NCBI RefSeq assembly: GCF_019317285.1
Contig: NZ_CP079218.1
Location: 4,278,001 to 4,342,000, forward strand
Source of the DNA: Pedobacter sp. D749
Lineage (GTDB): Bacteria; Bacteroidota; Bacteroidia; Sphingobacteriales; Sphingobacteriaceae
Length of the DNA: 64,000 bases
Direction of reading: 5' to 3'
The stretch's first letter is position 1. Each line of letters starts with the position of its first letter. Shown one piece after another: positions 26,676 through 36,065 of this stretch. Under the pieces are notes generated by a model. The model was given only the letters and a program-made list of their open reading frames with translations. It ran no database searches and had not been told where the DNA came from. Made by a program: the position numbers and the translations under genes.

Positions 26676-28163
26676 ATGCAAGAAAAAACATTAGGCGAAT
26701 TAAAAACTACAGGATATAAATCAAGATCGGTAAAAGAAGAGCTCAGAGAAAATCTGATTAAAGTCCTGCGTGATAAAAAAACAGAATTCGAAGGCATTAT
26801 TGGTTATGATGAAACGGTAATTCCTGAGCTACAAACGGCCATTTTATCGCGTCATAATATTTTACTTTTGGGCTTACGCGGACAGGCAAAAACACGTATT
26901 GCCCGTTTAATGGTAAACTTACTGGACGAATATGTACCATATGTTGCCGGAAGTGAAATTTTTGATGATCCGTTGAACCCAATTTCATGGTATGCTAAAA
27001 ACGAAATTGCCACAAAAGGTGACGACACCGAAATTGCCTGGTTGCACCGCAGCGAAAGGTATACTGAAAAACTGGCAACACCAGATGTTACGGTTGCCGA
27101 TTTAATTGGAGATGTTGACCCCATAAAGGCCGCTACCCTAAAGTTAACCTATAATGATGAACGTGTAATCCACTTTGGTTTAATTCCACGTGCACACCGC
27201 AGCATTTTCGTAATTAATGAGCTTCCAGATTTACAAGCACGAATCCAGGTGGCATTATTTAATATGTTACAGGAAAAAGATATCCAGATCCGCGGTTTCA
27301 AATTGCGTTTGCCTTTGGATATCCAGTTTGTATTTACAGCAAACCCTGAGGATTATACCAACCGTGGAAGTATTGTTACGCCGCTAAAAGATAGGATTGA
27401 AAGTCAGATTTTAACCCACTACCCAAAGACGGTCGAAATTTCGCGCAAAATCACCTTCCAGGAAGCCAAATTAACGGCTGACCAGAAAGCCAATATCGAG
27501 GCTGATGGGTTGGTAAAAGATTTGATAGAGCAGATTGCTTTCGAAGCACGTAAAAGTGAATATATCGACCAAAAATCAGGTGTATCGGCAAGATTAACGA
27601 TCTCTGCTTATGAAAATTTAATCAGCACCGCCGAGAGAAGAATGCTGATTTCAGGCGAGAAAAATACTTTTGTACGTTTATCTGATCTTGCAGGAATTAT
27701 CCCGGCTATAACGGGTAAAATAGAATTGGTGTACGAGGGAGAACTTGAAGGACCAGCGCACGTAGCAACAACCTTAATAGGCAAGGCAGTTAAAACGTTA
27801 TTTGCACGTTATTTCCCCGACCCTGAAAAGGCAAAGAAAAGTAAAACGGCAAATCCTTATACTGAAGTAACAGAATGGTTTACCGAAGGTAATAATGTTG
27901 ATGTTACGGATACTTTAACCAATTCGCAATATAAAAAGGCATTGATGCTGGTACCAGGCTTATATGATCTGGTAAAGAAGTTTCATCCTAAATTAAGCGA
28001 AAATCAAACGCTGCTCTTAATGGAATTTGTATTACATGGTTTAGCCGAATATTCACAACTAAGCAAAAACTTTTTGAATGGTGGCTTCGGCTTTTCGGAT
28101 ATGTTTGGCAGTTTATTTAATGCCGAATTTGACGAAGAAGAAGATGAAGACGATTTCAGATAA
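26676..28163 (+). CDS. MoxR-type AAA+ ATPase
   Basis: 495 residues. Walker A G66-LRGQA-K72-T73, Walker B-like IFVINE (177-182), sensor 1 region VFTANPEDY, and arginine-rich TPLKDRIES. The C-terminal half (about 250-440) is helical, and the tail is extremely acidic (EFDEEEDEDDF). The N of Walker B (INE in place of DE) is seen in the magnesium-chelatase-like subgroup. It lies 99 bases after the VWA gene and presumably works with it. A terminator-like hairpin follows. Confidence 0.9.
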   Translation: MQEKTLGELKTTGYKSRSVKEELRENLIKVLRDKKTEFEGIIGYDETVIPELQTAILSRHNILLLGLRGQAKTRIARLMVNLLDEYVPYVAGSEIFDDPLNPISWYAKNEIATKGDDTEIAWLHRSERYTEKLATPDVTVADLIGDVDPIKAATLKLTYNDERVIHFGLIPRAHRSIFVINELPDLQARIQVALFNMLQEKDIQIRGFKLRLPLDIQFVFTANPEDYTNRGSIVTPLKDRIESQILTHYPKTVEISRKITFQEAKLTADQKANIEADGLVKDLIEQIAFEARKSEYIDQKSGVSARLTISAYENLISTAERRMLISGEKNTFVRLSDLAGIIPAITGKIELVYEGELEGPAHVATTLIGKAVKTLFARYFPDPEKAKKSKTANPYTEVTEWFTEGNNVDVTDTLTNSQYKKALMLVPGLYDLVKKFHPKLSENQTLLLMEFVLHGLAEYSQLSKNFLNGGFGFSDMFGSLFNAEFDEEEDEDDFR

Positions 28164-28186
28164 TATTGAATTTCTCTAATTTGATT

Positions 28187-28234
28187 AGCTTTGACAAATT
28201 CTTCCACTAAAGAAGAATCTGTCGAAGCTTTTTT
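28187..28234 (+). terminator. Terminator after the MoxR gene
   Basis: AGCTTTGACAAATTCTT and AAGAATCTGTCGAAGCT form a 17-base stem with two non-Watson-Crick positions, followed by TTTTTT. It lies 24 bases after the stop and before the metallophosphoesterase ATG. Confidence 0.75.
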
Positions 28235-28255
28235 ATTTACAAACCCAAATATATA

Positions 28256-29500
28256 ATGGGAAGATTACCTTTTATTATTGCCGCCTGCATTTTTATTATT
28301 GCATTTGATATTTACTGCTTTAAAGCCATAATTGCTGTTTTTAAAAAATGGAAACCTGGCACAAAAAAAGCATTTGGCATTGCCTACTGGACATATAGCG
28401 CATTGTTGATTATTGGCGTTTTCGCAGGAATTTACCTTAATCTTTTCCTTACGCTTAGAGCCATCATTCTAGTCGCTTTCTTTTTAACAGTAGCCTGTAA
28501 AATGGCGATGCTGCCATTTCTGATTCTGGATGATTTACGAAGATTATTCATCAAACTTTTTAGAAAAAAACAAATCATAGAAGATCAGCCAATTAGCGAG
28601 GCAGAACCCATATCACGTTCACAATTTTTGGTAAAAGCAGGCTTAGTTGCCGCTGCCGTTCCTTTAACCTCTTTAAGCTGGGGCATTATTTCTGGTGCTT
28701 ATGATTACCAGGTGAGAAGAGTTAACTTAATTCTTCCTAATCTGCCAAAGGCATTTGACGGCATTACTATGGGGCAAATTTCTGACATTCATTCGGGCAG
28801 TTTCTACAACAAAACCGCAGTAAAAGGCGGTGTGGAAATGTTATTGGGAGAAAAGCCTGATTTTATCTTTTTTACCGGCGATTTAGTAAACAACCTCACC
28901 AACGAAGTAAGGGATTACCAGGATATATTTTCGAAAGTTAAAGCACCACTTGGTGTATATTCATCATTAGGAAACCACGATTATGGTGACTATTATTTTG
29001 GGAAGGAATCATCGCCAGCCAAAGTAAAAAACCTGAAAGATATGGTTGATGTTCACAAAATAATGGGTTACGACTTATTGATGAACGAAAACCGGAGACT
29101 AAAAGTAGATGGAGAAGAAATCGGCATTTTAGGTATCGAAAACTGGGGAATGGGCCGGTTTCCAAAATATGGAAAAATGGAACTTGCTGTTCAAGATACA
29201 GATGATTTACCTGTCAAACTTTTGTTAAGTCACGACCCATCGCACTGGCGCGGAGAGGTTTTGCAGAAGTACCCGCAAATTGACGCCATGTTCAGTGGCC
29301 ACACGCACGGCATGCAATTTGGTGTTCGTTTAAAAGAATATCAATGGAGCCCGGTGCAATACATTTACAAAGAATGGGCAGGTTTATATCAGGAGCAAAA
29401 ACAACAGCTTTACGTTAACGTTGGCTACGGCTTCCTGGGTTATCCAGGTAGAGTTGGAGTTTTACCAGAGATAACTATTTTTACTTTGAAAAGAGCTTAG
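28256..29500 (+). CDS. Membrane metallophosphoesterase
   Basis: 414 residues. Three N-terminal membrane helices (about 5-27, 44-65, 68-92), a polar linker with SRSQFLVKAGL resembling a Tat-like segment (120-130), then a calcineurin-like phosphoesterase with all blocks: D177-I-H179, FFTGD (G208-D209), G239-N-H-D242, LLSHDP and FSGHTHG. Homologues (YkuE-like) hydrolyse phospholipid or UDP-sugar head groups. It follows the VWA/MoxR pair by a terminator, so it is likely separate. Confidence 0.9.
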   Translation: MGRLPFIIAACIFIIAFDIYCFKAIIAVFKKWKPGTKKAFGIAYWTYSALLIIGVFAGIYLNLFLTLRAIILVAFFLTVACKMAMLPFLILDDLRRLFIKLFRKKQIIEDQPISEAEPISRSQFLVKAGLVAAAVPLTSLSWGIISGAYDYQVRRVNLILPNLPKAFDGITMGQISDIHSGSFYNKTAVKGGVEMLLGEKPDFIFFTGDLVNNLTNEVRDYQDIFSKVKAPLGVYSSLGNHDYGDYYFGKESSPAKVKNLKDMVDVHKIMGYDLLMNENRRLKVDGEEIGILGIENWGMGRFPKYGKMELAVQDTDDLPVKLLLSHDPSHWRGEVLQKYPQIDAMFSGHTHGMQFGVRLKEYQWSPVQYIYKEWAGLYQEQKQQLYVNVGYGFLGYPGRVGVLPEITIFTLKRA

Positions 29501-29510
29501 ACTAAAAATG

Positions 29511-29593
29511 ATTGAATTTCGAATGAGTGAATGATTGAATATTTTGGTATGACGCCTAAACATTCTCTCATTCAAAACTCAATCATTCAATCT
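29511..29593. repeat. Dispersed ATTCACTCATTCAAAAC inverted repeat, copy 3
   Basis: Left arm GATTGAATTTCGAATGAGTG (29511 on) and right arm CATTCTCTCATTCAAAAC followed by TCAATCATTCAATC (29562-29593). The right arm equals copy 1 at 17662-17692 with one change. Positioned between the converging phosphoesterase and rprY genes. Confidence 0.65.
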
Positions 29594-29598
29594 TTTTC

Positions 29599-30288
29599 TT
29601 ATCCCGCGTTAAAGCGATAGCCTACCCCTCTAACAGTTTGTAGCAACTGTGGATTGTCAGGATTTAATTCTATCTTTTTACGCAAGCGCACAATATGCAT
29701 ATCAAGCGTACGGGTGTTTACATCAGAGTTGTAGCCCCACACCACCAACATTAGTTCATCACGGTTGATTACTTTGCCCGGGTTGCGCAGGAAATAAAGG
29801 AGGATGCGGTTTTCCAATATCGTTAATTCGATCTTTTTTCCATCCCTAAACAATGTATGGATGTTAGGATGATGTTCCATATTGCCAAAACGATGAATTT
29901 CGGCAGAATCTTTATTTACAATAAATTTCACCTTGCTCTCTAACATGGCTACCAAAACATCCATATTAAATGGCTTGGTGATGTAATCAGATGCACCAAA
30001 ATTATAAGCATCAATTTTATCTACATCCTGAGCCTTTGCGGTCATCATAATCACCAGGTTTTCGAAACCTTGCTTGCGCACATTCTCACAAACCTCTGCA
30101 CCCTGTTTGCCAGGCATCATCCAATCTAATAAAACAATATCAGGCTGATCGGCTAAAATCATTCTTTCACCAGCTTCGCCATCATTTGCTTCAAGCATAG
30201 TATAACCTTCAGCCTTTAAACGGTGGGCGACCAGAAAGCGAAGATTTTCATCATCTTCTACGATTAATATTTTTACTTCTTTAGACAT
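29599..30288 (-). CDS. rprY: Response regulator RprY (OmpR family)
   Basis: 229 residues. Receiver domain with phospho-acceptor Asp55 (VLLDWMMPG), the acidic pair E11/D12-D13, and Lys near 105 (SDYITKPF). A winged-helix output domain follows (about 130-229, RTLDMHIVRLRKKIELNPDNPQ and TVRGVGYRF). The kinase gene lies directly upstream. The organisation and family fit RprXY of Bacteroidota. A 97-base gap separates it from rprX, perhaps with a weak internal promoter. Confidence 0.92.
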   Translation of the reverse strand: MSKEVKILIVEDDENLRFLVAHRLKAEGYTMLEANDGEAGERMILADQPDIVLLDWMMPGKQGAEVCENVRKQGFENLVIMMTAKAQDVDKIDAYNFGASDYITKPFNMDVLVAMLESKVKFIVNKDSAEIHRFGNMEHHPNIHTLFRDGKKIELTILENRILLYFLRNPGKVINRDELMLVVWGYNSDVNTRTLDMHIVRLRKKIELNPDNPQLLQTVRGVGYRFNAG

Positions 30289-30385
30289 TTATGTGTGTTT
30301 ATATTGTAATATTGAAATGTTGCCATGCTTGAAGGTTAATTCAACTTCACAACCTTCCAACCTTTAACTTTTCAACCTCTAAAAT

Positions 30386-32059
30386 TTAACTATTGTATGG
30401 CAGCACGATTTTAAACTCCGTACCGCTCCCTACTTTACTTTTTACAGAGATTTCTCCCTCCATAAAGTTAACCAGTTCTTTGCAAAATGCCAAACCCAGA
30501 CCTACGCTACCCATTTGGTTATATTCATTCTGTATCCTGAAAAACTTCTTAAATATATTGTTTAATTCTGACGATGCGATGCCTATCCCTTTATCGGCAA
30601 ACCTGAAAACCAGTACCCCTTTAATCAGTTTTGCACTGATGTGTAATTTTTTCTGTTCTGGTTTTGAATATTTGTAGGCATTCTCTGCCAGGTTATCGAA
30701 CAAACTCCCTAATAACACCGGGTCGGTGATAAAGGTTTTAAAGCCAACCACCTCGTATGTTATTTTAAAATCGGGGTGTTTTAACGTATGCGATTCGATC
30801 GTACTTTCAATAAAATCAACAATATTAACTTCTTCCTGGTTCAATTTAATGGCCTTATTTTCAATTTGCGTAAAGGCCAGTAATTTATTCATTAAACCAT
30901 TCAGTTTATCGGCTTCTTCGTCCAGTATCTTACCATAGAGCTGCTGCTCCTTTTGGCTTAATGTGGCAGCACTTTTAATGTTGTTTCCTGCAATCTTAAT
31001 TACGCTAACGGGTGTTTTAAACTCATGCGTTAGGTTATTCACAAAATCGTACTGCAACTTAAACATTTTACTATTGATGTTCAGATTACGGTAAATCAAA
31101 AAAGCAACCAATAAAAGCACCCCATATACCAGCAATAGCACCAGGGCAATTGGCATGAAGTAAATAAAAATTTCTTTCTTGATATAAGATTTTGATGAAA
31201 TGAGGTATAACTTGAAATCAGAAAATGCACCCGGCAGCGCTATTTCTGTATTAATATTTTCGTCTGAGGTATCAATCGGATCATACGTTAGGGGTTCAAT
31301 CCTGATCGTTTGGTACAACAATGGTCTGGTATTGATGATTTTAATTTTATGCGCATCAAGATTAAAAACCAGTACATCCTGTTGATAAACAGGTGCCGGA
31401 TTTAACTTCCGCCTGATCATCTCTTTATAAACCCTTAAATCTTCACGTCGGGGAATATTTAAGTAAGTGATTTTATTTTCATTAGAATTAACAATAGAAA
31501 AGTTGGTAAACAGTTCTTCTTGTGTAGGTACTGATACGGTATCAAGATCCTCCACAAAAGTAGCAAGTTTAATCGCGATTGCATTAAAATCACTTCCCAC
31601 ATTAAAAGATCTAGTATCATCTTCTGAATACAACTTTACCGAATCGGGCTTTACCCCTTTCCCAAACTGGAAAATAGCTTTTGGACCAATACCCAGGTGA
31701 TTTGCATTGATCCCATCTTTAACAGGAATGTTCTTTACTTCTGTATCGTAAAAAGTAACCTTCGAGATAAAAGGATATTTTAACATCACAGTATCTACAA
31801 ATTTTGCTGCAGTGGAAGAATCCAGATAGCCATTGTAATAAGAAATCTCAGGCATTTTATTCTGGAAAAAATCATTATAAGGCTTAATACTCTGTTCCAG
31901 CACATTTACCTTTTCGGAAACAAAATCATTCTCTATCGATTTTTTGCTATAGTTGAACGCAAGAAAAAGCGATAGGATAAAAAGAATGGAGATGAGTACA
32001 ATGAAGGTTACACCTAAGGAGAAATTTTTACGGTAACTGCTTTTCTTATCTAAGGCCAT
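30386..32059 (-). CDS. rprX: Sensor histidine kinase RprX
   Basis: 557 residues. Membrane helices at about 13-35 and 296-323 enclose a 260-residue periplasmic sensor domain. The DHp motif NNLTHEFKTP contains the phospho-acceptor His345; the ATPase domain shows DNLAENAYKYSK, DKGIGI and GLGLAFCK. It starts two bases after the S9-family gene stop, so the two are translationally linked. The long periplasmic domain could sense an envelope signal, and the S9 lipoprotein is the obvious candidate partner. Confidence 0.92.
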   Translation of the reverse strand: MALDKKSSYRKNFSLGVTFIVLISILFILSLFLAFNYSKKSIENDFVSEKVNVLEQSIKPYNDFFQNKMPEISYYNGYLDSSTAAKFVDTVMLKYPFISKVTFYDTEVKNIPVKDGINANHLGIGPKAIFQFGKGVKPDSVKLYSEDDTRSFNVGSDFNAIAIKLATFVEDLDTVSVPTQEELFTNFSIVNSNENKITYLNIPRREDLRVYKEMIRRKLNPAPVYQQDVLVFNLDAHKIKIINTRPLLYQTIRIEPLTYDPIDTSDENINTEIALPGAFSDFKLYLISSKSYIKKEIFIYFMPIALVLLLVYGVLLLVAFLIYRNLNINSKMFKLQYDFVNNLTHEFKTPVSVIKIAGNNIKSAATLSQKEQQLYGKILDEEADKLNGLMNKLLAFTQIENKAIKLNQEEVNIVDFIESTIESHTLKHPDFKITYEVVGFKTFITDPVLLGSLFDNLAENAYKYSKPEQKKLHISAKLIKGVLVFRFADKGIGIASSELNNIFKKFFRIQNEYNQMGSVGLGLAFCKELVNFMEGEISVKSKVGSGTEFKIVLPYNS

Positions 32060-32061
32060 AC

Positions 32062-33945
32062 CTATTTCTTACCTAGATTTTCTTTTAAAAACTCTTCCAG
32101 GGCTTTGTACAAAGCCGTTCTGCTTTGCTGGCGCACTACAGGATCAGGGCCTTCCTCTTTTTCGATATAAGTAACCTGAACATTTCTTTTTTTAAGTTCT
32201 TTGATAAACTGTACGCCTTCTGCTACATTAACACTTGGATCTTTAGGGTTTTGGGCAATAAAAACAGGAGATTTAAACCGGTCTGCATGAAAAACAGGTG
32301 AAGCAAAACGCATATAATCGGTTTCGGTTATCGGATTGCCTACAATTTCATAGTACATCTGTAATTTGGCCTTTAAAAACGGAGGAAAGGTTTTCAGGTA
32401 ACTAAAAAGGTTAATCACACCAGAATTTGATCCGCCACATTTATAAAGATCGGGATTTTTATACAAACAATTTAAAGCAATATAGCCCCCAAAACCATTA
32501 CCGTAAATGGCAATTTTTTTAGGATTGGCAATTTTTTCTGTAACCAGCCATTTAACACCATCGTTAACATCCTCCTGTATTTTATCGCTCCATTGTTTAA
32601 AACCTGCCGCAAAAAATGATTTTCCATAACCGGTAGAACCGCGGTAATTTACCTGCAAAACGGCATACCCTCTGTTAGCTAAAAATTGTACTTCAGCATT
32701 GTAACCCCAGCTATTTCTCGATTTAGGACCATTGTGTGGCAGCACCACTACAGGTAAGTTAAGGGCCTTTTTATTTTTAGGCAGGGTTAAATAGCCATTA
32801 ATGGTTAAACCATCGCGGCTTTTGAAACTGATCGGCTTCATGGCATTCATATCTTCCGGTTTAATGGAAGGACTTACATCGGTAAGCTTTTTAAGCCTTT
32901 TATCAGCGGCCGTGTACAAATAATAAGACCCAGGATTTTTATCGGTAAAGGTGCGTATCACAAAAACTTTATCCGTTTTATCCCTATCCATAATTACCCA
33001 TTCGGTACCAGGTAAAAGTTTATCAATCTTTGAGTAAGCTACTTTTGTACTGTCATCAAGGTAGAATTTTTCTCTTTTCCAGGTTTCGCAGGTTGCAAAC
33101 AGCATTTTTTTCCGGAAACGGGAGTAGGTTGCATCTACCACGTTTAAGGTATCGTTTGCAAAAAGAACCTGTTTTTCTTTACCGTTTTTTAAATCAAGCG
33201 CTACCAGTGCATTTTTATCGCGGTTAACGCTTGAGATCGCATAAAGTACATTGGGTTGATCTTCTGAAAAGGCAATTGGCTGAAAAGTAGTTTCGAAATT
33301 ATTGGTAATTACGGGTGCAAAAGCCTGATTTTCCTTTTCGCGGTACATCAAAGTTTCGTTCACTCCATCGCTGGCAATGGCAATTTTAAGAACACCTTTA
33401 CTATCGGTCATCCATTTAGTAATATTACCAGGATTTTTTGCTGCGATCTCCATTTTTCCATCACGCACGTTTAAGCGGTACACATCAAAAACGGTCGAAT
33501 CGCGTTTATTGGAAGCTACAATAATATATTTATCGTCAATCAGCTGATCCTCTATCACCCTCAGCCTGTTTTTTTCATTGGCACTCAACTGAACCTGCTT
33601 GCTCCCATCTTTATTGATCACAAAAATATCAGACCTGCGTTCTTTAGATCCATCCTCGGTATAATAAATCAGTTCATTATTGCTGGTCCAGAAATGGAAA
33701 CTGATATTCTTCCCATTCAGATGGGTTAACTGAATGCTATTTCCGGTGGCAAGATCCTCAGCAAAAAGATCAAGTTTTTTATCATGAAGCTTTAAATAAG
33801 ATAAACTTTTCCCATCTGGAGAAATGCGATAGTAAGCTTTATCCTGCGTTTTAAAAAAATCGTCTACAGGAATAGTATCATGGTTTGTGCCTTTACAAGC
33901 GCAAATCAATGCAACCATTAACAAGAGAAAAATCCTTTTTAGCAT
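32062..33945 (-). CDS. S9-family (prolyl oligopeptidase-like) lipoprotein without Ser/His catalytic residues
   Basis: 627 residues. The signal ends in a lipobox (LICAC, Cys17), then a beta-propeller N-domain (about 40-360, repeated WxxDGK and LYxxD blocks), then an alpha/beta hydrolase domain (about 370-627). The expected nucleophile GxSxGG reads Y481-G-N-G484-F-G-G487, with Gly at the Ser position. The Asp charge position D569 is kept (PKDPSV), but the His position in EEGH reads EEGP (P600). Oxyanion and strand residues are otherwise conserved. The protein is thus likely a pseudoenzyme, binding peptides or a sugar. It is co-transcribed with RprX/RprY and could act as their periplasmic sensor. 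A -7 box TATTTTTG lies 22 bases upstream. Confidence 0.85.
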   Translation of the reverse strand: MLKRIFLLLMVALICACKGTNHDTIPVDDFFKTQDKAYYRISPDGKSLSYLKLHDKKLDLFAEDLATGNSIQLTHLNGKNISFHFWTSNNELIYYTEDGSKERRSDIFVINKDGSKQVQLSANEKNRLRVIEDQLIDDKYIIVASNKRDSTVFDVYRLNVRDGKMEIAAKNPGNITKWMTDSKGVLKIAIASDGVNETLMYREKENQAFAPVITNNFETTFQPIAFSEDQPNVLYAISSVNRDKNALVALDLKNGKEKQVLFANDTLNVVDATYSRFRKKMLFATCETWKREKFYLDDSTKVAYSKIDKLLPGTEWVIMDRDKTDKVFVIRTFTDKNPGSYYLYTAADKRLKKLTDVSPSIKPEDMNAMKPISFKSRDGLTINGYLTLPKNKKALNLPVVVLPHNGPKSRNSWGYNAEVQFLANRGYAVLQVNYRGSTGYGKSFFAAGFKQWSDKIQEDVNDGVKWLVTEKIANPKKIAIYGNGFGGYIALNCLYKNPDLYKCGGSNSGVINLFSYLKTFPPFLKAKLQMYYEIVGNPITETDYMRFASPVFHADRFKSPVFIAQNPKDPSVNVAEGVQFIKELKKRNVQVTYIEKEEGPDPVVRQQSRTALYKALEEFLKENLGKK

Positions 33946-33967
33946 AAATAAATTCTTTATGGGATGG

Positions 33968-33975
33968 CAAAAATA
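33968..33975 (-). promoter_or_regulatory. Candidate -7 box for the S9-rprX-rprY operon
   Basis: CAAAAATA on plus, TATTTTTG in gene orientation, 22 bases before the ATG at 33945. A -33 element was not recognised. Confidence 0.4.
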
Positions 33976-34010
33976 AGCATCACAACTACTTAACCCCGAT
34001 TTACACCAAC

Positions 34011-34153
34011 AATGTTACCTTATGCAATCAATAATAAGTCGTGGTTCAATTTAGTATTTATAAAATATCTACAAAATAAAATACAGGTAACATTTAAAAT
34101 ACGTTTAATATCAATTGGCGGTTTGGCGAAAGAAGTATTAAAATGTTACATTT
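34011..34153. promoter_or_regulatory. Repeated GTAACATT sites in a divergent promoter region
   Basis: GGTAACATT occurs in either direction at 34011-34019 and 34086-34094, and AAATGTTACATTT (34141-34153) is a perfect 6-base-arm palindrome. They lie between the S9-rprXY operon and the TPR gene, a natural place for an autoregulated RprY operator. The regulator is not known. Confidence 0.45.
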
Positions 34154-34174
34154 AAAACTTATAATTTAGGGTTT

Positions 34175-35998
34175 ATGAACCGCTTGTTTTTCATCGTAGT
34201 CTTATTTCTATCGCTTGGGGCCAATGCGCAGATCTTTCGTCCAAATCAGCAGGTTGCACCAGATGAAAGTAGTCTGGCTATTCAATATTATCAGGATGGA
34301 GAATATGAAAAGGCCATTGTGTTACTGGAAAAACTCTATGCTATCCCCAATAACGAAGCTTATTTCGACATTTATTTCAATGCCTTGTTAAAATTGAAAC
34401 GTTATGATGTTGCAGAGAAGGTGGTTAAAAGGGAAATTAAAAAAAATCCACAAAGCGAGCTTTATCCCATAGCCCTGGGCAAACTTTACCAGGAAAAAGG
34501 TGATGTACAGGCGGCCAATAAAATTTTTAATGAAGTAATTGCGAAACTCCCAAAAGAAGAATTTAGGATCAGAAACCTCGCCAACAGCTTTTATCGTTTC
34601 GAAAATTATGATTTTGCTGTTCAAACCTTTAAACAAGGGCGAAAATTGCTGGGTAACGAGCAGGCTTTCACTTTCGAACTCTTGAACATCTATCGTTTTA
34701 AAAAGGATAAACCCATGCTCATGCAAGAGTATCTTGATGTACTTGCAGCAATGCCACAGCTTTTACCACAGGCAGAAGCTGTACTATCTTCTATTTTTGA
34801 AGATAAAAACGATTATCAAATTTTTCAGATAGCTATTTTAAAAAAAGTACAGAAAGAGCCTGATGCTGAAATTTATATCCAGTTACTTACCTGGAACTAT
34901 ATTCAACAACAGGAATTTGACATGGCCCTGCGCCAGCTTATCGCATACGATAAACGTACCAAAGCTGACGGGGGTACCCTATTTAACGCCATTTATACCT
35001 TTGTTGATAATGGCGCTTATGAAACAGCGATTAAAGCCTACGACTATCTGCTAACCAAAGGGAAAGATAATCAGTATTATCTTCCTTCAAAAATAGAAAT
35101 GCTGAATACCAGGTATAACTTACGTACTATAGGGAAATATACAGTCGCGGATCTTGATCTTCTGGCGAAAGATTATCAGGCATTGTTAAGCGAAAACGGC
35201 AAGAACAGGAACACACTTTTTGCCATTAAAAAACTGGCAAACTTGCAGGCTTATTATTTAAATCAACCTGGCAGTGCTGAAAAAGAACTGGAAGAAGCAA
35301 TAAAAATGCCTGGGATTAACGATCAGGACTTAGGCCAGCTAAAACTCGATTTAGGCGACATTTACATTTTAACCAACCAACCCTGGGAAGCTTTTTTAGT
35401 GTACGAGCAGGTAAGCAAACAGTTCGAAGGTCAGCCTGTAGGCAACGAAGCCCGTTTCCGCAGCGCCAAACTCTCCTTTTATCAGGGCAATTTCGAATAC
35501 AGCAATGGTCAGTGTTTGGTTTTAAAGGCCGCTACTTCACAACTGATTGCCAATGATGCATTAAACCTGAGTTTATTGATTAGCGATAATATCCAAACAC
35601 CAGCTGATAGCAATGCCTTAAAAATGTATGCTGATGCAGAAATGCTTTTATTTAGAAATCTACCCGAAAAAGCGGTAAAAAAAATGGATAGCATTGCAAT
35701 TGCCTATCCTCAAAATAGCTTAACTGATGCAATAATGATGAGTAAAGCGCGAATTTTTATTAAAGCGAACGATTTTCAAAAAGCTGCTGATATCCTTAAA
35801 AAAGTAACCGAAGATTTTAAAGAAGGAATCTGGACAGATGATGCACTATTTACACTGGGTGATCTTTACGAAAAGAAACTGAACGATATTGCACAAGCGA
35901 AAATATATTTCCAGAAATTAATTACAGATTATCCCGGAAGCATGTTCAGCGCTGAGGCCAGAAAAAGATTCAGGAATTTAAGGGGAGATGGGGTTTAG
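34175..35998 (+). CDS. Exported tetratricopeptide repeat protein
   Basis: 607 residues with signal peptide (MNRLFFIVVLFLSLGANAQ). TPR-like helical repeats throughout: ALQYYQDGEYEKAIVLLEKLYA-type at the start (SLAIQYYQDGEYEKAIVLL), several in the middle and clear ones at the end (GIWTDDALFTLGDLYEKKLN, IAQAKIYFQKLITDYPGSMF). Periplasmic or outer-membrane-facing scaffold expected; the closing repeats resemble BamD/YfgC-like TPR proteins. No catalytic motif. It is divergent from the S9-rprXY operon. Confidence 0.88.
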   Translation: MNRLFFIVVLFLSLGANAQIFRPNQQVAPDESSLAIQYYQDGEYEKAIVLLEKLYAIPNNEAYFDIYFNALLKLKRYDVAEKVVKREIKKNPQSELYPIALGKLYQEKGDVQAANKIFNEVIAKLPKEEFRIRNLANSFYRFENYDFAVQTFKQGRKLLGNEQAFTFELLNIYRFKKDKPMLMQEYLDVLAAMPQLLPQAEAVLSSIFEDKNDYQIFQIAILKKVQKEPDAEIYIQLLTWNYIQQQEFDMALRQLIAYDKRTKADGGTLFNAIYTFVDNGAYETAIKAYDYLLTKGKDNQYYLPSKIEMLNTRYNLRTIGKYTVADLDLLAKDYQALLSENGKNRNTLFAIKKLANLQAYYLNQPGSAEKELEEAIKMPGINDQDLGQLKLDLGDIYILTNQPWEAFLVYEQVSKQFEGQPVGNEARFRSAKLSFYQGNFEYSNGQCLVLKAATSQLIANDALNLSLLISDNIQTPADSNALKMYADAEMLLFRNLPEKAVKKMDSIAIAYPQNSLTDAIMMSKARIFIKANDFQKAADILKKVTEDFKEGIWTDDALFTLGDLYEKKLNDIAQAKIYFQKLITDYPGSMFSAEARKRFRNLRGDGV

Positions 35999-36065
35999 TT
36001 AGTTCAGTGGTTCATTAGTCATTGGTTCATTCGTAATGGTTAATGAACGCCAACACCTATCTCTA

